Part shown: positions 27,968-36,792 of the stretch, piece after piece
Numbering within the stretch: position 1 is the first letter of the stretch
How the letters are laid out: every line of letters starts with the position of its first letter
From: Mucilaginibacter pallidiroseus
GTDB taxonomy: Bacteria; Bacteroidota; Bacteroidia; Sphingobacteriales; Sphingobacteriaceae
Assembly: GCF_007846085.1 (NCBI RefSeq)
Contig: NZ_VOEJ01000005.1
Span: forward strand, 62,001 to 126,000
Reading direction: 5' to 3'
Length of the DNA: 64,000 nt
Program-made: the position numbers and the translations under genes
Notes under the pieces: generated by a model
The model's input: only the letters and a program-made list of their open reading frames with translations
The model's database searches: none
What the model was told of the DNA's origin: nothing

Positions 27968-28207
27968 TTAGCTAGCTATATTTTCATCGCATCGAATCAA
28001 ATCCGAAATTTCGACTTTCAATACCGCAGATATTTGTAAAAGCGATATGAGCTTAAGTTTGGAGACACATCGTTCAATCTTAGAGTAAGCGTTTTGGGTA
28101 ATTCCTAATTTCTTAGCCATTTTAGCCTGTGTCATACCAAGCTTAGTCCTTACTTTTTTAATATTGAGTGCAATACCCTTAATATTAACAGGTGATAATT
28201 CTTCCAT
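27968..28207 (-). CDS. Small XRE-family HTH protein
   Basis: A 79-residue protein consisting almost only of a Cro/C1-type HTH: IKKVRTKLGMTQAKMAKKLG then ITQNAYSKIER and VSKLKLISLLQISAVLKVEI, ending SDLIRCDENIAS. The Gln of the TQ pair and the Ser-Lys-Ile-Glu turn are the usual signature. It starts at an ATG and stands alone with no toxin-like neighbour, so an antitoxin role is not supported. Unrelated in sequence to the four small HTH paralogues. Likely a local transcription regulator. Confidence 0.85.
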   Translation of the reverse strand: MEELSPVNIKGIALNIKKVRTKLGMTQAKMAKKLGITQNAYSKIERCVSKLKLISLLQISAVLKVEISDLIRCDENIAS

Positions 28208-28713
28208 TCTTATTTTTTATAACAGCTAAAGAAAGAACAATAACACTTACTAAAAAGGCCGCTTTACAAAGTGTATACTAATAGGTATTTACATATACGA
28301 TATTATAGCAAAAAGGAAATATTAAAGGCACAATTTTTCTCGAAAATTCACACCTACGACAAACAGGCTGTGTACAATTTTGAGAAGGCAACTTCAAGAT
28401 TAAGTGGGAGATAACAACTAATTTAGCTTTAAGGATTGCAAAGCGAATCTAGTATAATTCAACTCGATTCTTGATAGTTTCGACAATTACAATGGAAAAA
28501 CAAACCGGCTACGTATAGTTGCGCCTATTTTGGATCATTGGTGCCTGCCACCTTATCTTATGAGAGCTTACTTTTTAAAAAAGTGCAAGTCTTTAAACCA
28601 AAATTAGACCTGGTTTTAGATAAAGATAAGTAGTGGCCCAAATACAAAGCAAGAATAATACATGGTGCATACTGGTATGCATCCATTAACATTAATTTAT
28701 AAATTGATATCAC
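28208..28713. other. Intergenic stretch, no gene recognised
   Basis: 506 AT-rich bases. Only very short frames are open. It contains the promoter side of both the leftward XRE gene and the rightward zinc-ribbon micro-gene. Confidence 0.45.
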
Positions 28714-28872
28714 ATGTTACCTCCAAAGCAATTTAAAATTTGTGAAAAGTGTGGTCACCAGTCTTTAGAGCGGGCACCACGTAAACTATTATACAAAACA
28801 TTACTTTCCTGGTTGCCGTACAAAAGGTATGCGTGCTACTATTGCCTGCACTCCTACCACAAGTTAAGTTAG
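28714..28872 (+). CDS. Micro-protein with zinc-ribbon cysteines
   Basis: A 52-residue frame starting MLPPKQFKICEKCGHQSLER and ending in LHSYHKLS. Two CxxC knuckles (CEKC at residues 10-13 and CYYC at 41-44) about 28 residues apart, separated by a basic segment (RAPRKLLYKTLLSWLPYKRY), form a likely small zinc ribbon. The basic middle would suit nucleic-acid or membrane binding. The ordered cysteines make a chance frame unlikely. No operon partner; function unknown. Confidence 0.6.
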   Translation: MLPPKQFKICEKCGHQSLERAPRKLLYKTLLSWLPYKRYACYYCLHSYHKLS

Positions 28873-29189
28873 AAATAGATTGCTTTGCATCATGATTTTT
28901 GATACCATGATCTCACTATTTAAATCGTAATGAACTTCTTATTTTACCAAAGGATCGTATTCAAGATAAAATTATTAAGTGATTACCACTTTAAAAGCAG
29001 CCAACGACATTATACTAGTAGTTATATGCAATGGTATCCCATTGGGAATTTGTAAAACTGAAACTTTATTTGACTAAAAGCTTTCGTTTTAAATGATGGC
29101 GAAACATGTATACCAAATTGTGTACTTTAATTTAATACACGTTAAATATATTTGACAACCGATTGTGATTAGTTTTAATTTCAAGTATT

Positions 29190-29372
29190 ATTATGTACCT
29201 TCTTTCCGTGCACATTCCATGAAAGAATAATCCAGCTAGCGATGTCGTGTTTTTTCTTTCATGGAGTGGGAAAGAAACATCACTTTACGTCGGCCTCAAA
29301 GACTTGCAGGTCCTGCAGGTCAATTGTAAAGTATATGGACGGCTGGGCGTAGGGGCGTCTGGCCGTTTTTGA
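29190..29372 (+). ncRNA. Candidate structured non-coding RNA of about 180 bases
   Basis: A possible Bacteroidota promoter lies just upstream: TTTG at 29,151 and TAATTTCA at 29,176 (consensus TAnnTTTG, 21-base spacer). The region then shows a 12-base perfect inverted repeat (TCCATGAAAGAA at 29,216 and TTCTTTCATGGA at 29,254), a competing 7-base pair (TTCTTTC at 29,200 with GAAAGAA at 29,221), a stem CTTTAC/GTAAAG (29,283 and 29,326) enclosing the palindrome TGCAGGtCCTGCA, and a closing terminator. No good reading frame fits. A regulatory RNA is the best guess; an attenuator is less likely because no gene follows on this strand. Confidence 0.45.
29339..29370 (+). terminator. Intrinsic terminator of the candidate RNA
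   Basis: As RNA, ACGGCUGGGCG at 29,339 pairs over 11 bases (with three G-U pairs) to CGUCUGGCCGU around a UAGGGG loop, followed at once by a U-run. No protein gene precedes it within 450 bases on this strand, so it points to a short transcript. Confidence 0.75.
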
Positions 29373-29711
29373 TAAAACTAAAACCGGTTTAATAATTTTC
29401 AATTAAATATTATTGATGCAGCAGATGATAGCAGTTAGATTACCAATCACCGCTTAAAGACTAAATTAATTAGTAACAAGGTAAGCTATTTAATTTAGGA
29501 GTATTGCTTTTCCCTGCAGCAATTTTTATCACCCGTAACTTTTACGCATTGGATGGTAATCGTAATTGAATTTGTTAAGTGTTCTGCCGTCAATGCTGAT
29601 AAACTTCAAATGACGGGCGTCGTTAATTTAACATTTACTACCGTTTATTATTAATTAGCTAAAGGCCAATAGCTAATTAGCTTAAAAAGCAATATGATGC
29701 GGTGAGTGTGG

Positions 29712-30020
29712 TTATTTAATAGCGTATTGGCAATCAGACACAATTGTTTCCAAATTTCGAAGGTGCACGGGGATAGCTAAACCTGAAGGAACAGCTGGGT
29801 ATGGTACGCGTTGAATAGTGTTTAAAAGTAGTTTGAATTTATCAGGGCAAATTGATAAGCTAATATTATCTGTGGAAAGGTCAAATATACCAAGATTGTC
29901 ATTGAACAATATACTCACGATCTCTTTTTCATATATCTTTTCTTTTGCAACATATTCAATCATGTTTCTCCTTCGATAATGTGCCCAAAGATATAATGCT
30001 CTTTTCCTGCTTCTATTCAT
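29712..30020 (-). CDS. Hypothetical protein
   Basis: A 102-residue frame beginning MNRSRKRALYLWAHYRRRNM, strongly basic over the first 20 residues, then a mixed alpha/beta stretch (IYEKEIVSILFNDNLGIFDL, ISLSICPDKFKLLLNTIQRV) ending in CQYAIK. It is fully open from an ATG with plausible codon use, but I recognise no family. The basic N-terminus could bind nucleic acid. No operon neighbours. Confidence 0.5.
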   Translation of the reverse strand: MNRSRKRALYLWAHYRRRNMIEYVAKEKIYEKEIVSILFNDNLGIFDLSTDNISLSICPDKFKLLLNTIQRVPYPAVPSGLAIPVHLRNLETIVSDCQYAIK

Positions 30021-30232
30021 TTACAACTGTTTGTACGCTATTATCGCAAAGTTATGATTCGGCTTATTATTTCAAAGTGCAACGGTCATTTTAGCCTTAG
30101 AAAGTATAAAGTGAGGTATTTAAGCCAAAAAAGAACATTTAACTTTACCTATTTTAACAATCTTCGACCATGATATGTGAAATATTCACCACCTAGTAAA
30201 AAGCGGGGATTTTCAAATACCTGCGATGAGTG

Positions 30233-30269
30233 AAAAAAAAGGCAGTTGCTATGCCAGCAACTGCCTTTT
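30233..30269 (-). terminator. Strong intrinsic terminator without an obvious gene
   Basis: GGCAGTTGCT at 30,241 pairs perfectly with AGCAACTGCC at 30,256 around a 5-base loop, with four A-T pairs extending the stem. Read leftwards the stem is followed by eight T residues, so the minus strand is the better orientation. No protein gene ends here on that strand: the nearest leftward gene to the right starts at 31,958. It may close a short RNA or mark a deleted gene. Confidence 0.8.
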
Positions 30270-30522
30270 GAATTTTAAATGTCAATTTCGGAACGTAAAA
30301 AGAGTCATCAATACAGTATCAAAACCAGGTTTGACTTCTGCATTACTGCTTTCAATTCTTCAAATGCACTTCTACAAATTTACTAAATACATACTTGACA
30401 AATTTGCTAGGCAAAAAAACAACCTATCACATTTAATCAGCAGTTTACTTTTCAAAGTTCAAAACCAAACTGCGCGTTAATCATGGCGAGTGCATTCCCT
30501 TGAATCTTCGGTTTAAAGGTTT

Positions 30523-30544
30523 ACGTATAGCTTAAGCTATACGT
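30523..30544. repeat. Perfect 22-base palindrome
   Basis: ACGTATAGCTT followed directly by AAGCTATACGT. On the plus strand the sequence AGCTTTTTA follows, so the structure could act as a weak terminator; as a DNA palindrome it could also be a dimeric-protein site 98 bases before the small gene at 30,643. Confidence 0.55.
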
Positions 30545-30642
30545 AGCTTTTTATAGCTTGACCAATACTACAGCAATCACAGATTAGTATACAAACCAAC
30601 TGAAACCCATAACTTATAATTTTTTCATTTCTATCTTTCAGC

Positions 30643-30843
30643 ATGACATTTACAGTAAAGAGCTATCAGTGCTTCAAAGACTTTGTATCGGAAATATGCT
30701 TGCGTAATAACATTCAGGAGCCCGATCGATATCATGTCCACCACCAAGGCGATATCAATAAGGTTCAATTAAGCGATGCTTTTATCGAGCATTTAAAAAA
30801 GTACCCTGTCGCCTTCGAGCAGTTAGTAAACTATAAGGGGTAA
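30643..30843 (+). CDS. Hypothetical small protein
   Basis: A 66-residue frame beginning MTFTVKSYQCFKDFVSEICL, ending AFEQLVNYKG. It is acidic to neutral with likely helices and no membrane segment. Codon use looks like neighbouring genes and the frame is open from an ATG, but I recognise no family and it stands alone. Confidence 0.45.
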   Translation: MTFTVKSYQCFKDFVSEICLRNNIQEPDRYHVHHQGDINKVQLSDAFIEHLKKYPVAFEQLVNYKG

Positions 30844-31604
30844 ATAGTACATTATTAATTAAGCTTATCGCGCTCGGCAGTGGCATCTATGGGTATGAAA
30901 ATTGAGCTTTTAAAGAATTGTATAATCACTACAACGTTTAACTCATATAAGCAAGTGGAATATTTTAGCCATGCGGTAATTTAATTAATATTTCATCAAC
31001 AAAAGGTGGTGATAAGATGTCCCTCAAAGTGTGAAGTGTTAGTTTTACGATGCTTTGTATATTTGGCAAGTAATAGTAATGGCCGGCATTTTACCGGATC
31101 ATTGTGATAAGGTTTAGGTATATAAGTCCTGGCAGCAAGTGCCGGGGCTTATTGTTTCTGCTCTGTGATCAGCCGATAACCGCAAAGCAATTGTATGTTA
31201 CTAGAAATTCATTTTTAAGTAATTTCAAGATCAGCAATAGCGCCAGGGCATACCAAAATACAACGATCGGCGAAGTAAGTCAATCAAACCGAATATGGAT
31301 TAAACCATACAGTTAGTCTTGTTTTTCAGCTCAGACACAAGAGCGGTTCTTATCAATTACATATTAACGCCCTCCGCTCATTGCTTTTTCTTTGCACAGG
31401 TCCGTCTATAAGCCACCGGACATCGGCCGTCTTCAAGCGAAGCGACTTCTGATGCTGCGCGTTTGCAGTCCTTATCAAACTAAATTATACGGAACGATAA
31501 TAGGTAGGCAATACTTAATGCAATACGTCATTAATAATATGATCTACTGTGGTTATCTTCAAAACGCTAACTATAGGCATATTACAAAGTTATCCATTAA
31601 AAAC
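30844..31604. other. Gene-free stretch with a likely terminator
   Basis: 761 bases without a supported gene. Several frames of 70-80 codons are open but have no recognisable feature and odd composition. A G/C-rich hairpin at 31,124 is listed separately. Confidence 0.45.
31124..31155 (+). terminator. Probable intrinsic terminator
   Basis: AAGTCCTGGCA at 31,124 pairs over 11 bases (two G-U in RNA) with TGCCGGGGCTT ending at 31,150, followed by ATTGTTT. It could end the transcript of the small gene at 30,643 or a short RNA. Confidence 0.5.
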
Positions 31605-31958
31605 TTAGTTACTGGATGGCCTATCTAGTTTCAATAACTCTATACGTAGTGATTCATTTTTCAGCTTTACCTCTTTCAATACTGCTAAAATATATGTCGA
31701 GCTCAATTCAACACTTAGCTCCACCTCCACAAATACACCATCTATCCCATTAGCCATAAGCTGTAAATCTTCGTTAATATTAAAATAGCTATCATAACCT
31801 TTTGGCAAAAACCGTATGCGAGGCCGCTGTTTTTTCGGCGTTAACGTGATTCTAACAATTTCGCCTTCACATCCTGCAATCGTTGTTTTAGACAAACAAT
31901 AGCGATAACCTTTATTTTTTAAAAAACACAATAAACCCTTTGTTAACTGCAATTTCAT
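31605..31958 (-). CDS. Hypothetical protein
   Basis: A 117-residue frame starting MKLQLTKGLLCFLKNKGYRY, with a beta-rich middle (IVRITLTPKKQRPRIRFLP) and an amphipathic C-terminal part (VFVEVELSVELSSTYILAVL, KNESLRIELLKLDRPSSN). It has an ATG and is fully open, and I recognise no family. Possibly a small accessory protein of mobile or strain-specific origin, given the gene-poor surroundings. Confidence 0.5.
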   Translation of the reverse strand: MKLQLTKGLLCFLKNKGYRYCLSKTTIAGCEGEIVRITLTPKKQRPRIRFLPKGYDSYFNINEDLQLMANGIDGVFVEVELSVELSSTYILAVLKEVKLKNESLRIELLKLDRPSSN

Positions 31959-32608
31959 GGTAAAGCATAATTGAGTAGAGATTAACCAGCGCCTTCAAGC
32001 TTCTTTCAGAAATCTCATGGTGATATAGCAACCCTATTATTCCTTTTTGGTTTAACGGATTTAATTGAAATAATCTTTATAAACGGTTATTGTTCTTTTT
32101 ACACAAAATTGGATCACAGTATGTTATCCAAAAATGTAGATTCTAAATAGGTATGCTATAGTTCAGAAATCAATACGTCGATTTAAAATAGAGCAGTATC
32201 TGTTTGGTGCCTTAAACTTGCTATAATTTCGTTACAATAGAGATTTGTTTGAAGTAAGTGGTTTGCAGGTGAACCGGCTTCTAAGCACCATATCGGCCAA
32301 TTGCATAACGAAACATTTACACGATAAACGCCTAGATTTGTAAGCATCAATAAGTATTGGTAAATTAATGCCGATCTTACCTGACCCTTTTTCAAACTCA
32401 TATGGATATGGCACTGGTTTTTGCACTGAGGTAATAACGCGTTAATAAACCAAAATAGGTGTATAATTGCGATGTCTGCTAACGATTTAATATTTACGCG
32501 ATTTACTACGTCGCATCTTCGGAAAAGTCATAATCCTGTACTAAAATGGAATAACGCACTTGATTATGTCGCAAATTATCTTATATTTATTATCTCAACG
32601 ATTTCGAC
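31959..32608. other. Intergenic stretch before the ebo operon
   Basis: 650 bases. Two overlapping leftward frames of 64 and 72 codons around 32,183-32,426 lack any feature and are probably chance. The last 100 bases should hold the promoter of the ebo operon; I cannot fix a core promoter with confidence. Confidence 0.45.
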
Positions 32609-32980
32609 ATGTTATTGATTATACTTAATATATTGTTTACACTTGCGTTCCTTGGCTTCGCTTATGTTAATTTGAACGATAATGATTGGTACTTATGGGT
32701 GCCAATATACTTGAGCGCAGCTATATGTTGTGGATTGGCGGCTTTTCACAAATTATATCCTGCAATTTACATCTTACTAATACTGTTTTATCTCATTTAC
32801 GCTGTACTACTTTTCTTTCAAAAGGACGGTGTAAGAGATTGGATTGTTATTTATAAAAAACCCAGTTTGATAGAAAGCATGCAAGCCAATAAGCTTTACA
32901 TCGAAAAAGCCAGGGAATTTTTTGGGTTACTTATTATCAGTGGAGCATTGATAATAAATTATTTCATAGCTACTATTTAA
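32609..32980 (+). CDS. TMEM220-like small membrane protein, first gene of the ebo operon
   Basis: A 123-residue protein with four predicted membrane segments (ILNILFTLAFLGFAYVNLND; WVPIYLSAAICCGLAAFHKL; AIYILLILFYLIYAVLLFF; FFGLLIISGALIINYF), and the motif FAYVNLNDNDWYLWVPIY that marks the TMEM220 family. Its stop codon shares one base with the ATG of eboA, so the genes are translationally coupled. Members of this family are often placed next to ebo genes in Bacteroidota; the molecular role is unknown. It may be a membrane partner for EboC. Confidence 0.85.
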   Translation: MLLIILNILFTLAFLGFAYVNLNDNDWYLWVPIYLSAAICCGLAAFHKLYPAIYILLILFYLIYAVLLFFQKDGVRDWIVIYKKPSLIESMQANKLYIEKAREFFGLLIISGALIINYFIATI

Positions 32981-33672
32981 TGATTACTGAATTTAAATCA
33001 GATAGATTTATAGCATTATTGTCACAAATTCTAAAAGCCAACATTCCACATGATGCGTACATCTGGTTAAACAATGACAAGAATGTTAGGGCAGATGCTT
33101 TTGATACCGCTTTTGCTTCGATGCCCCGTAAAACAGGTAGAAGAAACCTAACGCTAAGTGCTGACCAACTTAATGACCTCCGTGTACTGCGAAATGGCCT
33201 AAGTTTGAATAATTGGACAGCGGACCGTCTTGGGCGAGTTCAACTTCTAATGAGATTTTGCCTCGCAAATGATAAGGATAGTCTGAAAATTATTGAAAGT
33301 CTCTTTGCTACCGCAGAAATGAATGAACAGATCGCCCTTTATAGTGCAATACCCTTACTTCCCATACCGAAGTATTGGGTAAAACGTTGTATAGAAGGCA
33401 TAAGAAGTAATCTGGATCCAGTACTTGAAGCGATAATGTATGGAAATCCATATCCAGCAGAAAACCTGGATGAGTCTTCGTGGAATCAGATGGTACTGAA
33501 AGCTTTTTTTACATCGAAGCGGGTCGATTTAATTTATGGCTTAAAAAACAGGGCTAACCCCGAACTCGTTCGCATGCTGATCGACTACGCTCAAGAACGG
33601 CGAGCGGCCGGTAGGGAAATACCACACGGGCTGCATGAGCTGATAGAAAGCTTCACTGATCCTAAAAATTGA
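32980..33672 (+). CDS. eboA: EboA domain protein
   Basis: A 230-residue soluble, mostly helical protein. The pattern DAFDTAFASMPRKTGRRNL, then LNNWTADRLGRVQLLMR, EQIALYSAIPLLPIPKYWV and REIPHGLHELIESF matches the EboA family. EboA is the small first protein of the ebo cluster and has no proven biochemical activity. It overlaps the upstream TMEM220-like gene by one base and precedes eboB by 51 bases. Identification is strengthened by the intact order of five more ebo genes behind it. Confidence 0.9.
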   Translation: MITEFKSDRFIALLSQILKANIPHDAYIWLNNDKNVRADAFDTAFASMPRKTGRRNLTLSADQLNDLRVLRNGLSLNNWTADRLGRVQLLMRFCLANDKDSLKIIESLFATAEMNEQIALYSAIPLLPIPKYWVKRCIEGIRSNLDPVLEAIMYGNPYPAENLDESSWNQMVLKAFFTSKRVDLIYGLKNRANPELVRMLIDYAQERRAAGREIPHGLHELIESFTDPKN

Positions 33673-33723
33673 TAGGTTGACTTAATAATTAAATACATAG
33701 ACAGTATTAACTATAGATATAAA

Positions 33724-34707
33724 ATGTGCTGCAATCATACTTTAGAAAACAATAAATCAACCGATCAAAAGCCTGACGAGTCATTTGAATTGAATCTGAT
33801 AACCGGCATGAGTTTTTTTGATCCGCATGTCCACATGACGTCGAGAACGACGGATGACTATCAGGCAATGGCCGATGCGGGAATAGTTGCATTAATAGAG
33901 CCCTCATTTTGGCTTGGACAACCACGTACAGGCGTGGATAGCTTTAAAGATTATTTCAGTAGCCTGGTTGGCTGGGAAAGGTTTCGGTCCTCACAATTTG
34001 GTATAAAGCACTACTGCACTATAGGCTTAAATTCACGGGAGGCCAATAATGAAGCCCTAGCCGAGCAGGTAATGGAGGTTTTGCCTTTATTTATGTACAA
34101 AGATGGCGTGGTTGGTATTGGCGAAATCGGATTTGACGACCAAACCCCTTTAGAAGAAAAATATTATCGATTACAACTTGAACTGGCAAAAGAGGCTAAT
34201 TTACCAGTTCAGATTCATACGCCACATCGTGATAAAAAACGCGGCACGCAACGCAGTATGGATATTGCTATTGAACATGGCATTGATCCGACGATGGTTA
34301 TCGTGGATCATAATAACGAAGAAACGGTAAAAGATGTATTAAACAAGGGCTTTTGGGCGGCTTTTACGATTTATCCTTTCACAAAAATGGGTAATCAGCG
34401 TATGGTCGAAATAACCAAGCAATTCGGTCCTGAACGAATCATGATCAATTCGGCCGCAGATTGGGGCATCAGTGATCCGCTGGCTGTCCCCAAAACTGCG
34501 GCTTTAATGAAACAGCAAGGTATAAGCGTCGATGATATCCGGTTAGTAACGTACCAAAATGCCATTACCGCTTTTGCGCAAAGCGGACAAATTGATGAGT
34601 CTGATTTTACTTCCGGCATAGATCAAAGTATTAAGTTTGAAGGAAACAGTATATTGCGCGGAGGACAGCAACCCCGTATTAACAAATCATCTATTATTAT
34701 TCGTTAA
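33724..34707 (+). CDS. eboB: EboB, TatD-like metal-dependent hydrolase
   Basis: A 327-residue TIM-barrel hydrolase. Metal ligands are visible in FDPHVHMTSR (His-x-His), VVGIGEIGFDD (Glu), PVQIHTPHRD (His) and a later VDHNNEE. The substrate of EboB is not known. The first ATG gives a 28-residue extension rich in polar residues; an internal ATG at 33,808 (MSFFDPHVH) matches the usual start of the family, so the longer start is uncertain. It is followed after 4 bases by eboC. Confidence 0.9.
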   Translation: MCCNHTLENNKSTDQKPDESFELNLITGMSFFDPHVHMTSRTTDDYQAMADAGIVALIEPSFWLGQPRTGVDSFKDYFSSLVGWERFRSSQFGIKHYCTIGLNSREANNEALAEQVMEVLPLFMYKDGVVGIGEIGFDDQTPLEEKYYRLQLELAKEANLPVQIHTPHRDKKRGTQRSMDIAIEHGIDPTMVIVDHNNEETVKDVLNKGFWAAFTIYPFTKMGNQRMVEITKQFGPERIMINSAADWGISDPLAVPKTAALMKQQGISVDDIRLVTYQNAITAFAQSGQIDESDFTSGIDQSIKFEGNSILRGGQQPRINKSSIIIR

Positions 34708-34711
34708 TAAT

Positions 34712-35599
34712 TTGAAAAAAGCACTGAGTTACTTAACAATAGTACGCCCCGCCAACGTAGTGACATCCGTTGCAGATGTGGTCGCGGGGGTGGTAATAGC
34801 CGGAGCCTTTACGAACGAAAGTACTAAAAACAATGTCACCGGAATTTGTTTGCTATGTTGCTCAACTGCCTGTTTATATGCGGGAGGTATCGTATTCAAC
34901 GATGTATTTGATGTGAATCTTGATAGGATTGAAAGGCCAGAACGCGCAATTCCAAGCGGCTTGATTAGTTTAAAGCAAGCAATTCTTACAGGTAGCCTAC
35001 TCTTAGGTGGCGGTATTGCATTCGCAGGTTTGCAAAGTCTATTATCAATGTTATTAGCGTTATTGATTGCTGCTGCCGCTCTTATTTATGACAAAGCAGG
35101 TAAGCGCCACGCCTTTTTTGGACCGTTAAATATGGGCATTTGTCGTGGGTTAAATTTACTTTTGGGCGTTTCCATCATACCGTTGGCACTATTCCAATAT
35201 TACACTTTGGCAATCGTCCCACTCATCTACATTTTTTCCATAACCATGGTCAGCCGTGGGGAAGTACATGGCGGAAATAAGTCTAACTTGTATATTGCTG
35301 CAATTCTATACATAATTGTTACGACTTTCATAGTAACCTTTTCCTATTTTAATCATACACTGCTTTGCACTTCTACATTATTGATTCCCTTTCTTTGGAT
35401 GATTTTTAAACCGCTATCCAAAGCAATAAAAAATCCTGTCGGGAAAAATATTGGGGCTGCTGTAAAAGCCGGTGTGTTATCACTGATACTTATGGACGCT
35501 GCATGGGCCGCAACATTTGGTAACATTTACGCCGCAATCTTAATACTTTGTTTGTTACCAGGGTCATTATGGCTGGCAAAAACTTTCGCGGTCACCTAA
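34712..35599 (+). CDS. eboC: EboC, UbiA-family prenyltransferase
   Basis: Integral membrane prenyltransferase of about 295 residues with some nine hydrophobic segments. The first Asp-rich motif is NDVFDVNLDRIERPERAIPS, which binds the prenyl diphosphate through Mg2+; the second is YDKAGKRH. I start at the TTG at 34,712, just after the eboB stop, because the family begins KKALSYLTIVRPANVVTSVA; another in-frame TTG at 34,637 would overlap eboB by 71 bases. By family, it attaches an isoprenoid to an aromatic or other acceptor at the inner membrane; the acceptor of EboC is unknown. Confidence 0.9.
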   Translation: MKKALSYLTIVRPANVVTSVADVVAGVVIAGAFTNESTKNNVTGICLLCCSTACLYAGGIVFNDVFDVNLDRIERPERAIPSGLISLKQAILTGSLLLGGGIAFAGLQSLLSMLLALLIAAAALIYDKAGKRHAFFGPLNMGICRGLNLLLGVSIIPLALFQYYTLAIVPLIYIFSITMVSRGEVHGGNKSNLYIAAILYIIVTTFIVTFSYFNHTLLCTSTLLIPFLWMIFKPLSKAIKNPVGKNIGAAVKAGVLSLILMDAAWAATFGNIYAAILILCLLPGSLWLAKTFAVT

Positions 35600-35621
35600 T
35601 TGTGAACACTTTCTTACATAC

Positions 35622-36788
35622 ATGAATCAGCTCTCTCAATCCTTTACAATTAAATATGAATACCAGGTTTTCTTCACAGAAAATTTATTTGACTTAAGCA
35701 ATACACTGCTAAACGATTTTTTATTAATTCAAAAAAAGCCCTCTGCACCTGTCAGCAAAATACTTTTTGTATTAGACAAGGGAGTCGTCGAAAAAAATGC
35801 CACTCTGGTGAAGCAGATCGAAAGTTATTTTAAACAGTATAATACAGTTGATCTTGTCCCACACTTTTTGATAGTTCCAGGCGGAGAGATTGTTAAGATT
35901 GATGAGATCTACGTCAACCAGGTTCTTAAAGCTGTTGACACCTTCTCAATTGATCGTCACTCCTACATTGCGGCACTTGGAGGCGGCGCATTATTAGATA
36001 TGGTGGGTTACGCAGCAGCGATAGCACATCGGGGAATTAAGCATATTCGGATTCCGTCAACTGTACTTTCTCAGAATGATTCCGGTATAGGTGTAAAAAA
36101 TGGAGTGAATTATTTCTCCAAAAAAAACTTTTTAGGAACCTTCTCTCCCCCTGCCGCTGTGTTTAACGATGAAATATTTTTAAAAACACTCAGCGATCGT
36201 GATTGGCTTTCTGGTATAGCAGAAGCCGTAAAAGTAGCTTTGCTTAAAGATTCCGCTTTCTTTGAATGGATTGAAGCCCACTCGATATTATTGGCTAAGC
36301 GAGATATGCCGGCCATGAAATACTTGATATGGAAATGTGCAGCATTACACTTAGAACATATTGGTGGAGCTGATCCTTTTGAGAGCGGGTCATCGCGCCC
36401 ATTGGATTTTGGACATTGGAGCGCTCATAAACTGGAATACCTAAGCAACTTCGAAATGCGTCACGGCGAGGCCGTAGCAATAGGAATCGCTCTTGATACA
36501 ATTTACTCTAATGTTTCTGGTCGATTATCAACAGCCGAAACTGAAAGAATTATAACAACACTGCAAACCTTGGGATTTCAACTAACACATAAAATGTTAT
36601 TTATAAGCAATGAACAGAGCCCCCTTGTTGCTGGCCTGATGGAATTTAGAGAGCATCTTGGCGGACTGTTGACCATTACGTTGTTAAATGGTATTGGTTG
36701 TGGTGAAGAAGTACATGAAATCGATATTTCCATGTTAAGCATATCCGCTGAAAGGTTAAATCTTATAGAAGAAAGAAAACTCTATTAA
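35622..36788 (+). CDS. eboD: EboD, 3-dehydroquinate-synthase-like sugar phosphate cyclase
   Basis: A 388-residue member of the sugar phosphate cyclase superfamily. The NAD-binding and metal-site pattern is clear: ALGGGALLDMVGYAAAIAHR, IRIPSTVLSQNDSGIGVKNG, WLSGIAEAVKVALLKD and later DFGHWSAHKLE and MRHGEAVAIGIA carrying the Zn ligands. A housekeeping aroB is usually elsewhere, so this copy likely makes a cyclitol-type compound for the ebo pathway. It starts 22 bases after eboC, and eboE follows after 4 bases. Confidence 0.92.
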   Translation: MNQLSQSFTIKYEYQVFFTENLFDLSNTLLNDFLLIQKKPSAPVSKILFVLDKGVVEKNATLVKQIESYFKQYNTVDLVPHFLIVPGGEIVKIDEIYVNQVLKAVDTFSIDRHSYIAALGGGALLDMVGYAAAIAHRGIKHIRIPSTVLSQNDSGIGVKNGVNYFSKKNFLGTFSPPAAVFNDEIFLKTLSDRDWLSGIAEAVKVALLKDSAFFEWIEAHSILLAKRDMPAMKYLIWKCAALHLEHIGGADPFESGSSRPLDFGHWSAHKLEYLSNFEMRHGEAVAIGIALDTIYSNVSGRLSTAETERIITTLQTLGFQLTHKMLFISNEQSPLVAGLMEFREHLGGLLTITLLNGIGCGEEVHEIDISMLSISAERLNLIEERKLY

Positions 36789-36792
36789 TCAT

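Larger units (their letters stand above)
28873..29711. other. Gene-free stretch around the candidate RNA
   Basis: 839 bases with no protein gene. The central part holds the candidate RNA (29,190-29,372). The flanks are AT-rich and show nothing else I can support. Confidence 0.5.
30021..30642. other. Gene-free stretch with two strong hairpins
   Basis: 622 bases without a supported gene. It holds a strong terminator (30,233-30,269) and a perfect 22-base palindrome (30,523-30,544), both listed separately. A frame on the plus strand runs through the terminator hairpin and is not believable as a gene. Confidence 0.5.

Noticed and set aside
30226..30480. 84-codon frame on the plus strand
   Set aside because: It runs through a perfect terminator hairpin, has low-complexity tail and no recognisable motif.
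32183..32426. Two overlapping leftward frames of 72 and 64 codons
   Set aside because: They overlap in different frames, neither has a motif or partner, and AT-rich DNA readily gives such frames.
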